From: Rhinopomastus cyanomelas
Taxonomy: Eukaryota; Chordata; Aves; Bucerotiformes; Rhinopomastidae
Direction: 5' to 3'
NCBI GenBank assembly: GCA_013400115.1
Contig: VXBP01003566.1
Span: 434,001-498,000, forward strand
Length of the DNA stretch: 64,000 nucleotides
The position numbers and the translations under genes are program-made. Position 1 is the first letter of the stretch; each line of letters starts with the position of its first letter. The notes under the pieces were generated by a model. It was not told where the DNA came from. It saw only the letters and a program-made list of their open reading frames with translations, and ran no database searches. Below, piece after piece: positions 38,601-50,600 of the stretch.

Positions 38601-41600
38601 TGAGATGGATGCGACCATTTTGTGCTGTGACTGATACAAAAGATATTGTGGCTTTAATGTTGATCTAAGGGCCTTTTTTTTGTGGACAGACACAACTATC
38701 CTGCATATTAGATTGCAGCTGCCCAAGTGTTAGTGGTCTGTACTTCAGTAATAGGTGTGCTTGCTGCTGTTTAATTAAAGTCCAGGAGCCACTGATGTGA
38801 TGTTCTTCTGCTTAATAATCCAACTTTGAATGAGTTCAATATATTCTCAGTTTAAAGCTAAAGGGTGAAATTGAGCAGATTTTTTTTTGAATAAATAAAT
38901 AACTTCAAAAAACCCTTTCAGCTGCTTATTCCCTTCTCTGTATTAATCCTCCCTCTCCTTCCTCCCTGCCTCCTCTGGAGTTTCACCATCGTTGTGAATA
39001 ATGAATGAGCTGGAGGATTATGCTGTGTTTCCCCTAAGTGGACTCCTCTGTCTGTAGAACAGCTAACCTAGTTTCAGTTCTGTGCAGCACTGAGAGGTTT
39101 TTGCTTCTGAAGGGAATAGTGTTTTTTTCAGTCCTTTGGCATTCCACGTGACTCCTCTGTAGCATGTCTGACCCTTATTTGCTGCTGAGCGAGTTTCGAC
39201 CAGCTGCAACTCTTGCAAATCCATTTCATTCATTAATAGGCCTGAAAGGTCAGTGTGGATTCCTGCGCACAGGGGACACGCTATCAATATTTTATCACGC
39301 TGAGATCGATGACAGGAGCACACCTACCCTTTGTGCCCTGCTCAGCAGCTTTATAGGCTGCATCCAGCTCATTTCTGAGTGCTGTTTCTCAGACACAGCT
39401 TTGCCCATTGTGGCTGCCCATTCTGATAGCTACTGGAAGGAGCAGCAGAGCCTGGTCTGAACGGGGTCACTGTGGCTGGGCAGGCACACACTTGATTCTG
39501 TAACACAGGTCCTTTAAGGCAGCCTTTCCTGAAAAGGGGAGGAAGGAAGAGAGAGCTCTTGTTTCTGTTGAAAAGACATGGCAATGCTAAACTGGTTACT
39601 AAAGGATGCCTTATTTTTCCATTTCTTTGGAATTGCTTGTCTGAATTATAGCCCTCTAATTGCCTACACTGAGTGCTCTTCCAGTGATCACCAAACTCTC
39701 CTAAACAAACATGAACCCTCACCCCACAGAACTGGACTGGTAGGAGCAGGCAGTGCTTATGCCCTAACAGGTGTTGTTCCCACACTAAAAAATTCCTTTG
39801 AGGGAGAAAGAACAACTTAATTTCTGTGCTTCTTCAGTCCTTGCTGCTGAGGAGGGCCTGCAGAAGCTCCTTCTGACCCTGCATGGGAAGGACACTGAGT
39901 AACTTAGAGGTCTGGCTGTCTTGCGACATACATCAGCAAGCAAGAATATAGAACCATAGGCTATATTGGGTTGGAAGGGACCTCCAGAAGGCATCTAGTC
40001 CAACCCCGCTACAACAAGCAGGGCCATCTCTAACTACAACAGATTGCCAGAGCCCCAGCCAGCCTGACTTTGAATGGCTCCAGGGATGGGGCCTCCACCA
40101 CCTCTCTAGGCAGCCTGTTCCAGGGATCCATCACCCTCAGATTCAAGAACTTTTTCCTCCTGTCCAGCCTCAATCTACCCTTTTCCAGCTACAAACCATG
40201 ACCCCTCATCCTGTTGTTCCCTGCTCTTGTAATAAAATGTAATTTACTCTTAGCATTGTCTCTTTAAAATCTAAAAGGCAAATCACTGCTCGGTATCAGG
40301 AGGGTTATTTTTTTATCTTTAGTTACCCAACGAGTACTTTTTCACATTCTGTAGTAGCTTCAGGCCTGCAGGCTTAAAAAGAATGCTGTCTGCACCCTAG
40401 CCAGTGTATAAACCCTGAGAAACTGCCTGGGTTTCTTCACCAGTGGCTTCTTTTAGTCACCTGAAGGGCACCTATACTCATTGCTCCTTGCTGATGAATT
40501 CAGAATTCATTTTTATGTGAAATTAATATGGGAATAAGGTTTATTGCTCCTGCCTGTGAATGCATCTGTAGTAATGTTGGAAGTACTGAGGTCCTGACAG
40601 GGGTCAGAGGCATTTATATCAGCACAATGACATCCTCATTGTGGTGGTGTTTTGTCTGAATGAATGTCCTTTTTTAAAAACACCATCAGAAGTTTTGTTT
40701 GTATACTGCTAGACTTTTAGTCTTTGTCTGTTGTTTGAACTTGTTGCTTTTGACTTCTGGTTTAGTTTAACTGAAGTCTTACAAATACACATTTTATCTA
40801 AACATGCAGAACGTTTCACCACATTCCCTTATGCAACTTCTCTTCACAGCCTGAGATTTCTTAATGCTTCTGCCAACAAACTGGAAATGCTTCCTCCAGC
40901 CACTCTTTCTGAAGAGACCCATAGCATCTTGCAGGAGCTGTATCTGACCAATAACAACCTCACAGACAAGTGTGTGCCCTTGTTAACAGGCCATCCACAC
41001 CTGAAAATCCTGCACATGGCCTATAACCGTCTGCAGAGCTTCCCCGCGAGGTAAGCGGCTGGGTTCAGTGTCTCTGCACACTGGTGGGTGGGCATCATGA
41101 AGCAATTTCACAGTGAGAATGAAATTGTGCAGAAATATTGTGGTACAGGCTGCGTTTTGAAGGTACTGACCCCGCAGTGGGTGGATTCACCTGCTAGACC
41201 CTCTCTGCCCACTGCTACCCCCCTACTGCTTTACACAGGCTGTTAGTTGGTATGTGTTGGCTGCGCTTGGAACTCCTTTCCACTGGACTCATTCAGCCTG
41301 ACCACAGTGTGAGTTTGAAGATCAACAAGGTCTTCTGCTTTCCCTGGCTTGGTCACTTTGCTTGCACCTGGTGGGCTTCTCCTTAGGAGTGATTTGTGAG
41401 CACAGCACTCTGGAAATGTCCTCTGAAAGTGGACTAAATGCTAGTAGGGAAAAATCCTCTCGCTTCAGAAGGACGTTTTGCCTTGGCAGCGGTTTCTGTA
41501 CTTTCAATTCACTCTGTTTTAATCAGAAATCTTTCAAGTGTAAGATGTGCCGTAAAGCTGATGGGGTACAACCTTGAAGAAGAGATGCCAATAAATAAAG

Positions 41601-44600
41601 GAAGAGACATCTCTGTCCTTGTGTGGTGTTCTGAGCAACTGGGCGTCAACAGCAAGGGGAAAGGAGGGAGACTTGGACTGGGGGGAAGGGCTGAGTGTGA
41701 TGTTAGAAGGTAGAGGGGAAAGTTTGAGATGACAAACTAGGATTGAAAGGAGAAAAAGTGAATGTGAGCTGGTGAGCAGGGGTAAGCAAAATCAGTAATT
41801 GAAAAGGAGCACATTAAAAAAATATTGACAGAAGCAGCAGCTGCTTTGTTCTGCAGCTGTGGTAGCATCTGAGCTGAAAAAAGGCAACAGGAACTGCCGT
41901 GAACAAGAATCCAAAGTGTGTGATAACATTGTCTTAAAATAATGGAAACCACTGCTCTTATCACGCTTCAGAATAAAATGTGCATGTCTATTAAAGGACA
42001 AATCCTCAAACTCTTGTTTTCATAGCAAAATGGCCAAGCTGGAAGAGTTGGAGGAAATTGATATTAGTGGGAACAAGCTGAAGGCCATTCCAACAACTAT
42101 CATGAACTGCAGACGTATGCATACTGTGATTGCTCACTCCAACTGCATCGAAGTCTTCCCTGAAGTCATGCAGCTTTCTGAAATAAAGGTGAGAGATTAA
42201 TGTGCTTGGGAAGAAACAAGTGTAATTCATCTTTACCAGTTCTCTTCTCCCTTCTGGTCTCTCATTGCTGCAGGATAGTATATTCTCAGAAATTACAGAG
42301 ATCTGATAGCTGCTTTCTCCTCTGAGGTCATATGCAAAACATTCACCCCGTGCTGCCTCAGAAAAGAGACTCAAATCTGATTTTACACTCACCTTCCCTA
42401 GATCTTATCTTCTCTGCCAATTAAGTGTTAATTGTCTTCCTGTGACAGTCTGTTAGGTTATGACTTAAACATTTGGCAAGAGCCATGTGTGTAATTAACT
42501 CTTGCTGCCTTGGCAGTCAGTTGATTGTTTAGAATGGACTTTGTTTAGAGCGTGTGATGAAAGCCATTGAAGCTACAAGATGGTATAGGCTCAGGAACAG
42601 AGATTAATTCCAAGAGCACAGGATTTGAGTATTTAGGCAAGCTACTTTAACTTTCCTGTTGCCATTGTGTTCTGCACAACAGGAAGAATGCCTGATCTGT
42701 CTCTTGCACATGTTTCCAGAAGTAGTTCTATGCTACTCCTGACACTTGGTTTTGTGGGATGTGTTCTCTGCTTGGCCACACCGACAAGCACCACTGCTCA
42801 CCTTCTGTGAACTGAGCTCCAGCCTGATGCCCAACCTGTAGTACAGTGTTTCTTGCTGTATGCTGGGAGATGGTTAGCTGCAGAGCTCTTGTCCTCTGAA
42901 GCTGAGAACTGACCACCTATTAAGGGACTCGAAACAGCTACAGTGCACTCTGCCCTGTGTGCCTCAGTGTGTGGGGACAGGCAAAGCAGCAGAAGCAACA
43001 GTACTGTTGGACAATGAAGGCATGCAAAGATGAGCTTTGTGGTTTGATCCAGGAAATCTCAAACAAACTTGTGGGTTTTTATATACTCCTCCCTCTTTGG
43101 AACAATGGCCAGAGGAAGCAGAGGGCCATTTATAATCAATCTGAAGCAAAGCCTTTTTTCTTAGAGGAAGAATTGGTGTGGGTGAAATGAGGCTCTGTGT
43201 GGTAAACTTTTCTTTAAAAATACAAGGGAGTGCTAATAAAAACAACCCCCCAAAAACAGGATACTGTAAACACACTGATGGGGAGCAATCAATGTCTTCC
43301 TTATGTTTATGCATCTTGGGGAAAGCTGAATGTTCTGTAAAAGAATCAGGATGTAAAGTGCTGTTCTGCCGCAGCAGTTAGCAGAAAATGCTCTTAGAAG
43401 GCCCAGTGGTTTCTTCCTGCTGGCTTGCTGTGGTCATTTAGTTCTCTTTACCAGGGGAGAGGATAGATGTCACTAACTGTTCAGGGAATGCAAGGATAGC
43501 CTGTGAGACTTCATCTGAGACATAGTATTGCTCCAGTTCTGGAGTCCTCAATACGAGAAGGACGTGGAGCTATTGGAGCGAGTCCAGAGGAGGCCACAAA
43601 AAATACTCAGAGGGCTGAAGCCCCTCTGCTCTGGTGACAGGCTGAGAGAATTGGAGTTGTTCACCCTTAAGAGGAAAAGACTCCAGAGGGACCTTCTACT
43701 GACCTTCCAGTCTCTGAAAAGGGCTGTCAGAAGGCTGGGGAAGACTGTTCATAAGGGCAGGCAATAGTGGGATGAGGGGTCATGATTTGAAGCTGGAAAA
43801 GGGGAGATTGAGGCTGTACATGAAGAAAAAGTTCTTAAATCTGAGGGTGGGGGATTCCTGGAACAGGCTACCTAGAGAGGTGGTGGAGGCTCCATCCTTG
43901 GAGCTATTCAGGGTCAGGCTGGCTGGGGCTTTGGACAATCTGTTGTAGTTAGCGACATCACTGCAGGGTGATTGGACTAGATGTCCCTTCCAACCCAGTA
44001 CACTCTGATGCTGTGACTCCACTGTTCTTGAAAGAAAATGCCTGGCTAGTACCTCAAGCCTGGTTTTGACTTAGGTGAGATGAGTTCCTCTAGTTGCCAG
44101 CTGGAAGGGTTTCCTTTGTTGGGCACATGAGTGATGGTGGCCTCTTGGTGATTCCTCTAGGCCAGCACTGGAGTTTGTCAGTTTGGTTGTCAAGCTTGTG
44201 CTGCCTGCTGAGCTTAACCATAGCTCCTTCCTATGTGAGAGCATTCAAAAGACACCCCAATTAGTTCAGGATTTATGACTTAATTATGAATTTGGTCTTT
44301 TGGTGGAATAACCACAAAGTAGTTGTGAAGTCCCATGTCACCACTGCGATTATATCATACCTGATAGTTAATTCTAACTGAGGTGGCATTCACATGTGCT
44401 CAGCTTCACATGAAATTCTAGTTACCTGAGGTCATGGCTGGTTTGGCTTTGGGCTTTTTTGCTTATTTTTGACTGGAGTCTGCTGCATTTTTTTCTAATT
44501 ATCCTGAAGGCTGACATGTTTTTGGAGTTGGTGATGCTGGAACAGTTATTAGCAGCAGTTCCTCTAGTGTTTGAAATGATTTCAGAAGGAAAGCTAGTGT

Positions 44601-47600
44601 AAGTGGTGATGTGTTCACACTTACAGTAATGCCACAATGTCCAAGCACAAGGTCGTTTTATCGATAGGATTGTCTGTGAGCCTTTTTTGCATGTAACAGC
44701 TGAAGCTGCAGAAGTTACGTGTTGTCCTCTGTGTTAAAGAGCCTGGTGGAGGTCTCTTGACATCCCTTATACAACATATCTCTTAGAGTTTTTATTGCAT
44801 ATTATGACAGTTGTTTGTACTGTCAGTTTTATCTGCACAAACCAAAATATCTTCTGCAAAGGGCCAAGCAGCTGGAAGCACACACCCTGAGTCAGTGCCC
44901 CAGCAGACTCTTTCTTACAGCTGTTATTTTACTTCAGTTTCCTTGCCTTACAGAGAAAAAAAGGGCACTTCTAAAATTATTATCCAGCATCCTGGTGTTT
45001 TTCCACAGTCAAAGAGCTGAGTAGTCCCTGTGGCTTGAGCAGGGATCAGTGCCCCAGGCTTGTCTTTCCCACCTGAGACCTGGATGACTTTATCATCCAG
45101 TTCTTGTTGACTGGTGAGTTGCTGCTCTTCTGTGATCGTCTGGCTGGTGATGGTGGTAGGGAGTTTTCTTGTTGCAGTTTTTGGTCAGGATTATCCTTTA
45201 CAAGAGCATTACCTTGAGATCCTAGATTAAAACAAAGATCTTGTAGCAGTGGCATCCTGAAAGACCTACCAGTCTTTGCTAGCTTTTCCTTCCAGTTAAA
45301 TAGGGGAGGTTGGTTTGACCGCAGTCAGTTGCATCTGGAGATGAGTCCCTTCCAGTCCTGAACAAAACCGTTACAAAGCTGTAAATGCAGTGTAAGCAAA
45401 AGCTGACTATTAAACCCTGCTTTCCAGCTGGCCCATCCTGTGTGCAGTGGCAGGAGTTGTTGTTCCAGTGCTACATGGGTGGGGCTAAACCAGTTTGCCT
45501 TGAAGGAATGCATGAGGAAATTTGGATCAGTTAGGAAATACACTTTCCTGCTTGCCTGGGGAGTAGAGTAAGGACTAAGTTTAAGATAGAAGTGCAGAAG
45601 ATCCCTCTTAGCCCATCCGTCAGACAATACAAATAAAATCCAAGAGATCCTTTTCACATGGGCTTTTTACATGTAGTGAGAGTACAAAGGGGAAGGGTTA
45701 CAGACTTGAAGAGGAAGGTTTAAGTTGTATGTTAGGAGCAAATTCTTTCCTATGAGGGTGGTGAGATGCTGGAACAGGTTGCCTGGGGAAGTTGTGTCTG
45801 CCCCATCTCTGGAAGTGTTCAAGGTCAGGTTGGGTGGGGACCTGAGTAACCTGATGTAGTGAAGGTGTCCCTGCCTATGCAGAGGGGTTGGAACTCTATG
45901 ATCTTTAAGGTCCCTTCCAACCCTGGCAGTTCTATGATTCTAACCCATTAGTTAAGTTGTATTCAGCAGTACCTGAGGACCAAGGCATCTGCGCCTTGTT
46001 TCCTTCCTGGGTGTTGGTTCCTTTGATGTCCTGGGCATTTAATGAGAATAATTAAATTACCCATTTTTATACCTGTTTTTTCAGAATGCTCTTCCATCAG
46101 ATACATAGTGTCATGGGGATGCTGAACACGGGGCCTGCTGGCAGCCCCTTTAAAGTGAAAAGCAACGACTGGCTCTTGGGAGGCAGCGAGGAGTTGCACG
46201 GAGGAGAAGGCGTGCTCTGACAACTCTCCTGTAAAGCTGCCCGCTCTCTTATTTGAGTGCCAGATTTAAACTGTGATTTCCTTATCAGGCTCAGATAACG
46301 TCAGCAGTTTGTTCTTCATAAATAATAAGGCCTTCCATATTAGACAACCTCAGGATTCAAGATTTGGGTCAGAAATGTGTTACTTCCATTGTGTGTAGTC
46401 AATAAAATGCTTCAGGGATTTGTCTCTTCTGGATTTTTCCTTTTCTGGACTTTTTTCCTTCTGATGGTTTTTTCCAGCTCAGGACCCAAGTGCTTTGAAT
46501 ATACCTGCAGAAACGTATGTCTTCCTTGTATCAGTGGAAATTACATAATGTTCAAAATATGCAGCTTGAAGAGCCTCCCCTCTGCCCCTTTCAGCCTTAT
46601 TAAAATTTTTGAAGTCTCTTATTGCAGGTTGGGAATAGCAAACGGTCTTTCTGGATGAGGTTTATGGGTTTTCTCTCCTCTGTTAAATACCAGCTTTCTC
46701 TTTCCTCTCAAATCTATCAATTATAAACTTTTTTCCTTGCAATTTGTGGTGCATGGGTCACTGGTGGTCCTGTAACAGGGTTTGGAGAGGTGGTTTTGTT
46801 CTAAAATGCCATCTTTTTCTCTGTGTATTGACTTTGATTGGCATGTGCAGCTTTAAATTACGTTTGTTTGGGGATTTTGTCATTCTGGTAGACTTGCTCT
46901 AGCCAACTTCTCATTAGCTGGTGGACAGCCAGCAAGTTTCTCCACTGGTTTGTACCCTATTTTTTCTGAAATATTTAAGCTTTAATGTTTTTCAACCCTC
47001 ATTTTATTGACTTCGTAGTTAAATGTGAATCCATCTAAGACGACAGGAATTAAAACCAGGTTTAAAGCTGTTCCAGTTTTTTTTTCCCTTTTCCTCTCTA
47101 CTCCTCCTCCCCTCCACATGAATTCATAACCCTGCTTATTTTAATATCCCTCAGTAAATACTGGATTCCTGACAGCCTGCTCATACTCATGCTGCTTTAA
47201 ACTGTCTGCAGAGGAGGAACTGCTATGCCAAGGGCTTAGAAGCCCAACTGCATCTCTCTCCGTTTAGCTGTTAGAAGACTGGCTTAATCAGCAGCATTTT
47301 TGCTCAAAGACAATCCACTGACTGTCTTTGTCTCAAAAGAGCACACAACACATACTGGTTTTGTAACAAGATGACACCTGGCGCCACATGAAAACAGAGG
47401 GAACATATTTCTAGGTGTCCCAGACATCTGGCAAAATGGCTAAATGCCATATTGAATTTCTTTTGTAAGAACCACTCACTTAAAGGAATGGTCTTAGCTC
47501 TCAGTTGTATTGTTCATGAAACAGGCTTTACTGCATTTAATCAAAATCTGTCTGATCCTAGTGACAACTGAATTCTCTTGCTTATTTGGCCTCTTTTCTT

Positions 47601-50600
47601 TTGCAGTGCGTGGATCTAAGCTGCAATGAATTGAGCGAAATCATGTTGCCTGAAAACCTGCCTCCAAAACTGCAAGAGCTGGACCTTACTGGGAATCCCA
47701 GATTAGCCTTGGACCACAAAACCCTAGAGCTGCTGAAGTAAGTTACCTTACACATTGCTTGCTCTGCTTGCAGCAAAGCTACTTCTCTTGCTTTTCATAG
47801 AGTCATTAGGGATCGGAAGGGACCTCCAAAGATCATCTAGTCCAATCCCCCTGACACAGCAGGATCACCTAGACCAAGTCTGTTTCCTTGCTGTGTGCCT
47901 GGTTTTTTACTGCCCTGGTACCTAAATATCATTTATAGCTGAAATTTGCCAGGTGCCTTCTGTCTGCCTGTACAGTGTGTAGGAGAAACTGTTGCACTAA
48001 ACTAGAACATCCATGGACATTTGTCCTGCTTGAGCTTTCCTTATGTCCTGAAGGTAACTGCACCAGCTCTGAATTTCCTTCTGAGTCTGGTCCTTAAATA
48101 TTGAATGATTGTTCCAAGAACAATTGATTTATGGAAGGCAGGTTCTTCTTGACTGACCTGATCTCCTTCTGTGACAAGGTGACACACAATGGGTGGTGGA
48201 AATGCTGTGGATGATGTCTACCTGTGCTTTAGTAAAACGTTTGACAGTGTTTCCCACAGCATCCTCCTGGAGAAATTGGTTGCTTGTGACTTGGTTGGGT
48301 AAAAAACTTGCTGGATAGCCAGGCCCAAAGAGAGGTGCTGAACAGAGTTAAATCCCAGCTGATAGCCAGTTACAAGTGGTGTTTGCCAGGGCTCAGTACT
48401 GGGACCAGTTCTCTTTGATACCTTCTGTTGATGAGTTGGATGAGGACATCAAGTGGACCCTCAGTAAGTTTGCAGCAGGTGACACCAGGCTGAGCAGGAG
48501 TGTTGATCTGCTGGAGGATAGGGAGGCCCCACAGAGGGATCCAGACAGGCTGGATTGATGGGCCAAGGCTAATTGTATGAGGTTCAAAAAGGTCAAGTGC
48601 TGAGTCCTGCACCTGGATCATAACAACCCAGTGCAATGTTACAGGCTTGATAGGGAGTGACTGGAGAGCTGTCTGGCACAAAGTGACCTAGGGGTGCTGA
48701 CTGACAGTGGCTGAACAGGAGCCAGCAGTGTACCTAGGTAGCCAAGAAGGCCAGTGGCATCCTGACCTGTATCAGAAATAGCGTGGCTAGCAGGAATAGG
48801 GAAGAGATTGTCCTCTTGTGCTGGACACTGGTGAGGTGTCATCGTCATGTCCTGGGGTCAGCTCTGGGCCCTTCACTACCATAAGGGCATAGAAGCACTG
48901 AAGCAGGTCCGAAGATGAGCACACAAGGGCCTGGAGAACAGGTATCACAGTATCACACTAATGATAAGGTTGGAAAAGACCTTAAAGATCATTCAGTCTA
49001 ACCTAAATCCAAGTAAACCCAGTAAACCTATTATCTAACATCTAGATCATGCCACTCATGCACCTCATCCAGCCTAACCTTGAACACCTCCAGGGATGGT
49101 GCCTAACCTTGAACACCTCCAGGTCTGATGAGAAGAGGCTGAGGGAGCTGGGGTTGTTTGTTCTGGAGAAAAAGAGGAGACCTTACTGCTCTGTACAACT
49201 ACCTAAGAGGAGAGCATAGAGAGGTGGAGATCAGCCTCTTCTCACAAGCAACAAGCAATAGGACTAGAGGAAATGGCCTTAAGTTGTGCCACAGATGGTT
49301 TAGGCTGAATGTTAGGAAAAATTTCTTCACTTGGGCACTGGAACATGCTGCCCAGGGCGGTGGTTGAGTCACTGTTCCTGGAGGTATTTAAACAATGGAC
49401 CTGATGCTTAGAGATGTCGTTTCGGGATGACCTGGTAGTGCTGGGTCAAAGTTTGGACTAGATGATCTTAAAGGTCTCTTGCTTAATTAATTATTATTAA
49501 AATCTCAGGTCCGTTCTCTTCCCTGATACTCGTTAGCCACAATCACGTGTCTCACATCTCCTTAGTGTCCCCACTGATACATGGCACTGACTTCTACAGT
49601 GGGCTGCTAGAAGTGCCTGTGAGGGAGGGGGTGCTTTTTGTGGCAGGCACAAAAATACTTGAGTGCTTGGGTTTTTTTTGTATCTTCCTGCTGCATGTGG
49701 AAGGCAGTTCTCCATCTGTGCCCTGGCAGGATTCTAGCAGGTAGTAGGTTAATATGTATTCTCAGAGTTCTGTCATGCGTGCTGCCTTCTTCAATCTCAA
49801 AGGAAGCTTGCTTACTTAGGAGGGTGTTGCCAAGTGATTTATTGGACATTAGACAATTTCAGTAGCAATTAAAATGGGGAGGGGGGGAAAAAAATGCTGT
49901 CAGTCTGATGTTTAGGAAAGAGCAACTAGTTCAATTTTAACAGTCACTTTGAATTTAGGGGGAAGATCAGTGGTGCTGTCCAGAAACTTAGCCTATATAC
50001 CCTGCACAGGATGTGCTGCTGAATGTCTTCTGTTTCTGGGTGCATGGCCTGTTTGCAGTGGTGCTACTGAGGAAGCTGAAAGTAAATGCATAGGGGTAGC
50101 TTGTAAGACCACTGCTGAGAAGCCTTGAGACAGCTCTGGGTCCTTGAGCTGCTGAGGAGCCAGGGACCAGTCTTTTCATGCAAATTTCTCTGCCTTGGAG
50201 ATTAAGTGCTTTGTAAGAAGAGCCTGCAAAGACAGTGTGTTTGCTTGTGTGTTTAGTGTTTTGCGTGTGCAGACAGAACTAAAATCACTGCTTCTTTAGA
50301 AGAGATACAGTTTGATGTGGGGTCAGATAATCTTTGCTAATGCTTGTGGCAAGATGTTTGCTCCCCATTTGCCACACAGAGGGCTGCAAAACCAAGGCCT
50401 TAAAACACTAGTAGTTCCAGTGGTATTTCTGTCATTTGTTTGCATTTAATCCATCCTGACTATTAGTGTAAAGAGAAGTCCCACTGGATGTGACAGTACT
50501 TCAGGTTATTTGAGGAAGGCCGTGCACTGCTGAAAGGACTTTTCTACATGTTCCAGTCAGGTGGGGATTTGGACAGAAAAGTGATTGCTCAGAGTGAACA

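Larger units (their letters stand above)
32324..40849 (+). other. PHLPP1: PHLPP1 intron, 8.5 kb
   Basis: It contains CR1 fragments at 33688-33805, 33980-34194, 37576-37667 and 39951-40232, and a TTTG microsatellite at 37527-37566. The stretches 34195-37526 and 37668-39950 hold nothing I can name. Confidence 0.8.
42189..47606 (+). other. PHLPP1: PHLPP1 intron, 5.4 kb
   Basis: It contains two sense CR1 copies (43500-44022 and 45690-45943). The stretches 42189-43499, 44023-45689 and 45944-47606 hold no recognised feature. Confidence 0.8.

Noticed and set aside
39369..39815. 148-codon open frame on the minus strand
   Set aside because: No recognisable domain or codon pattern; taken as chance in an intron.
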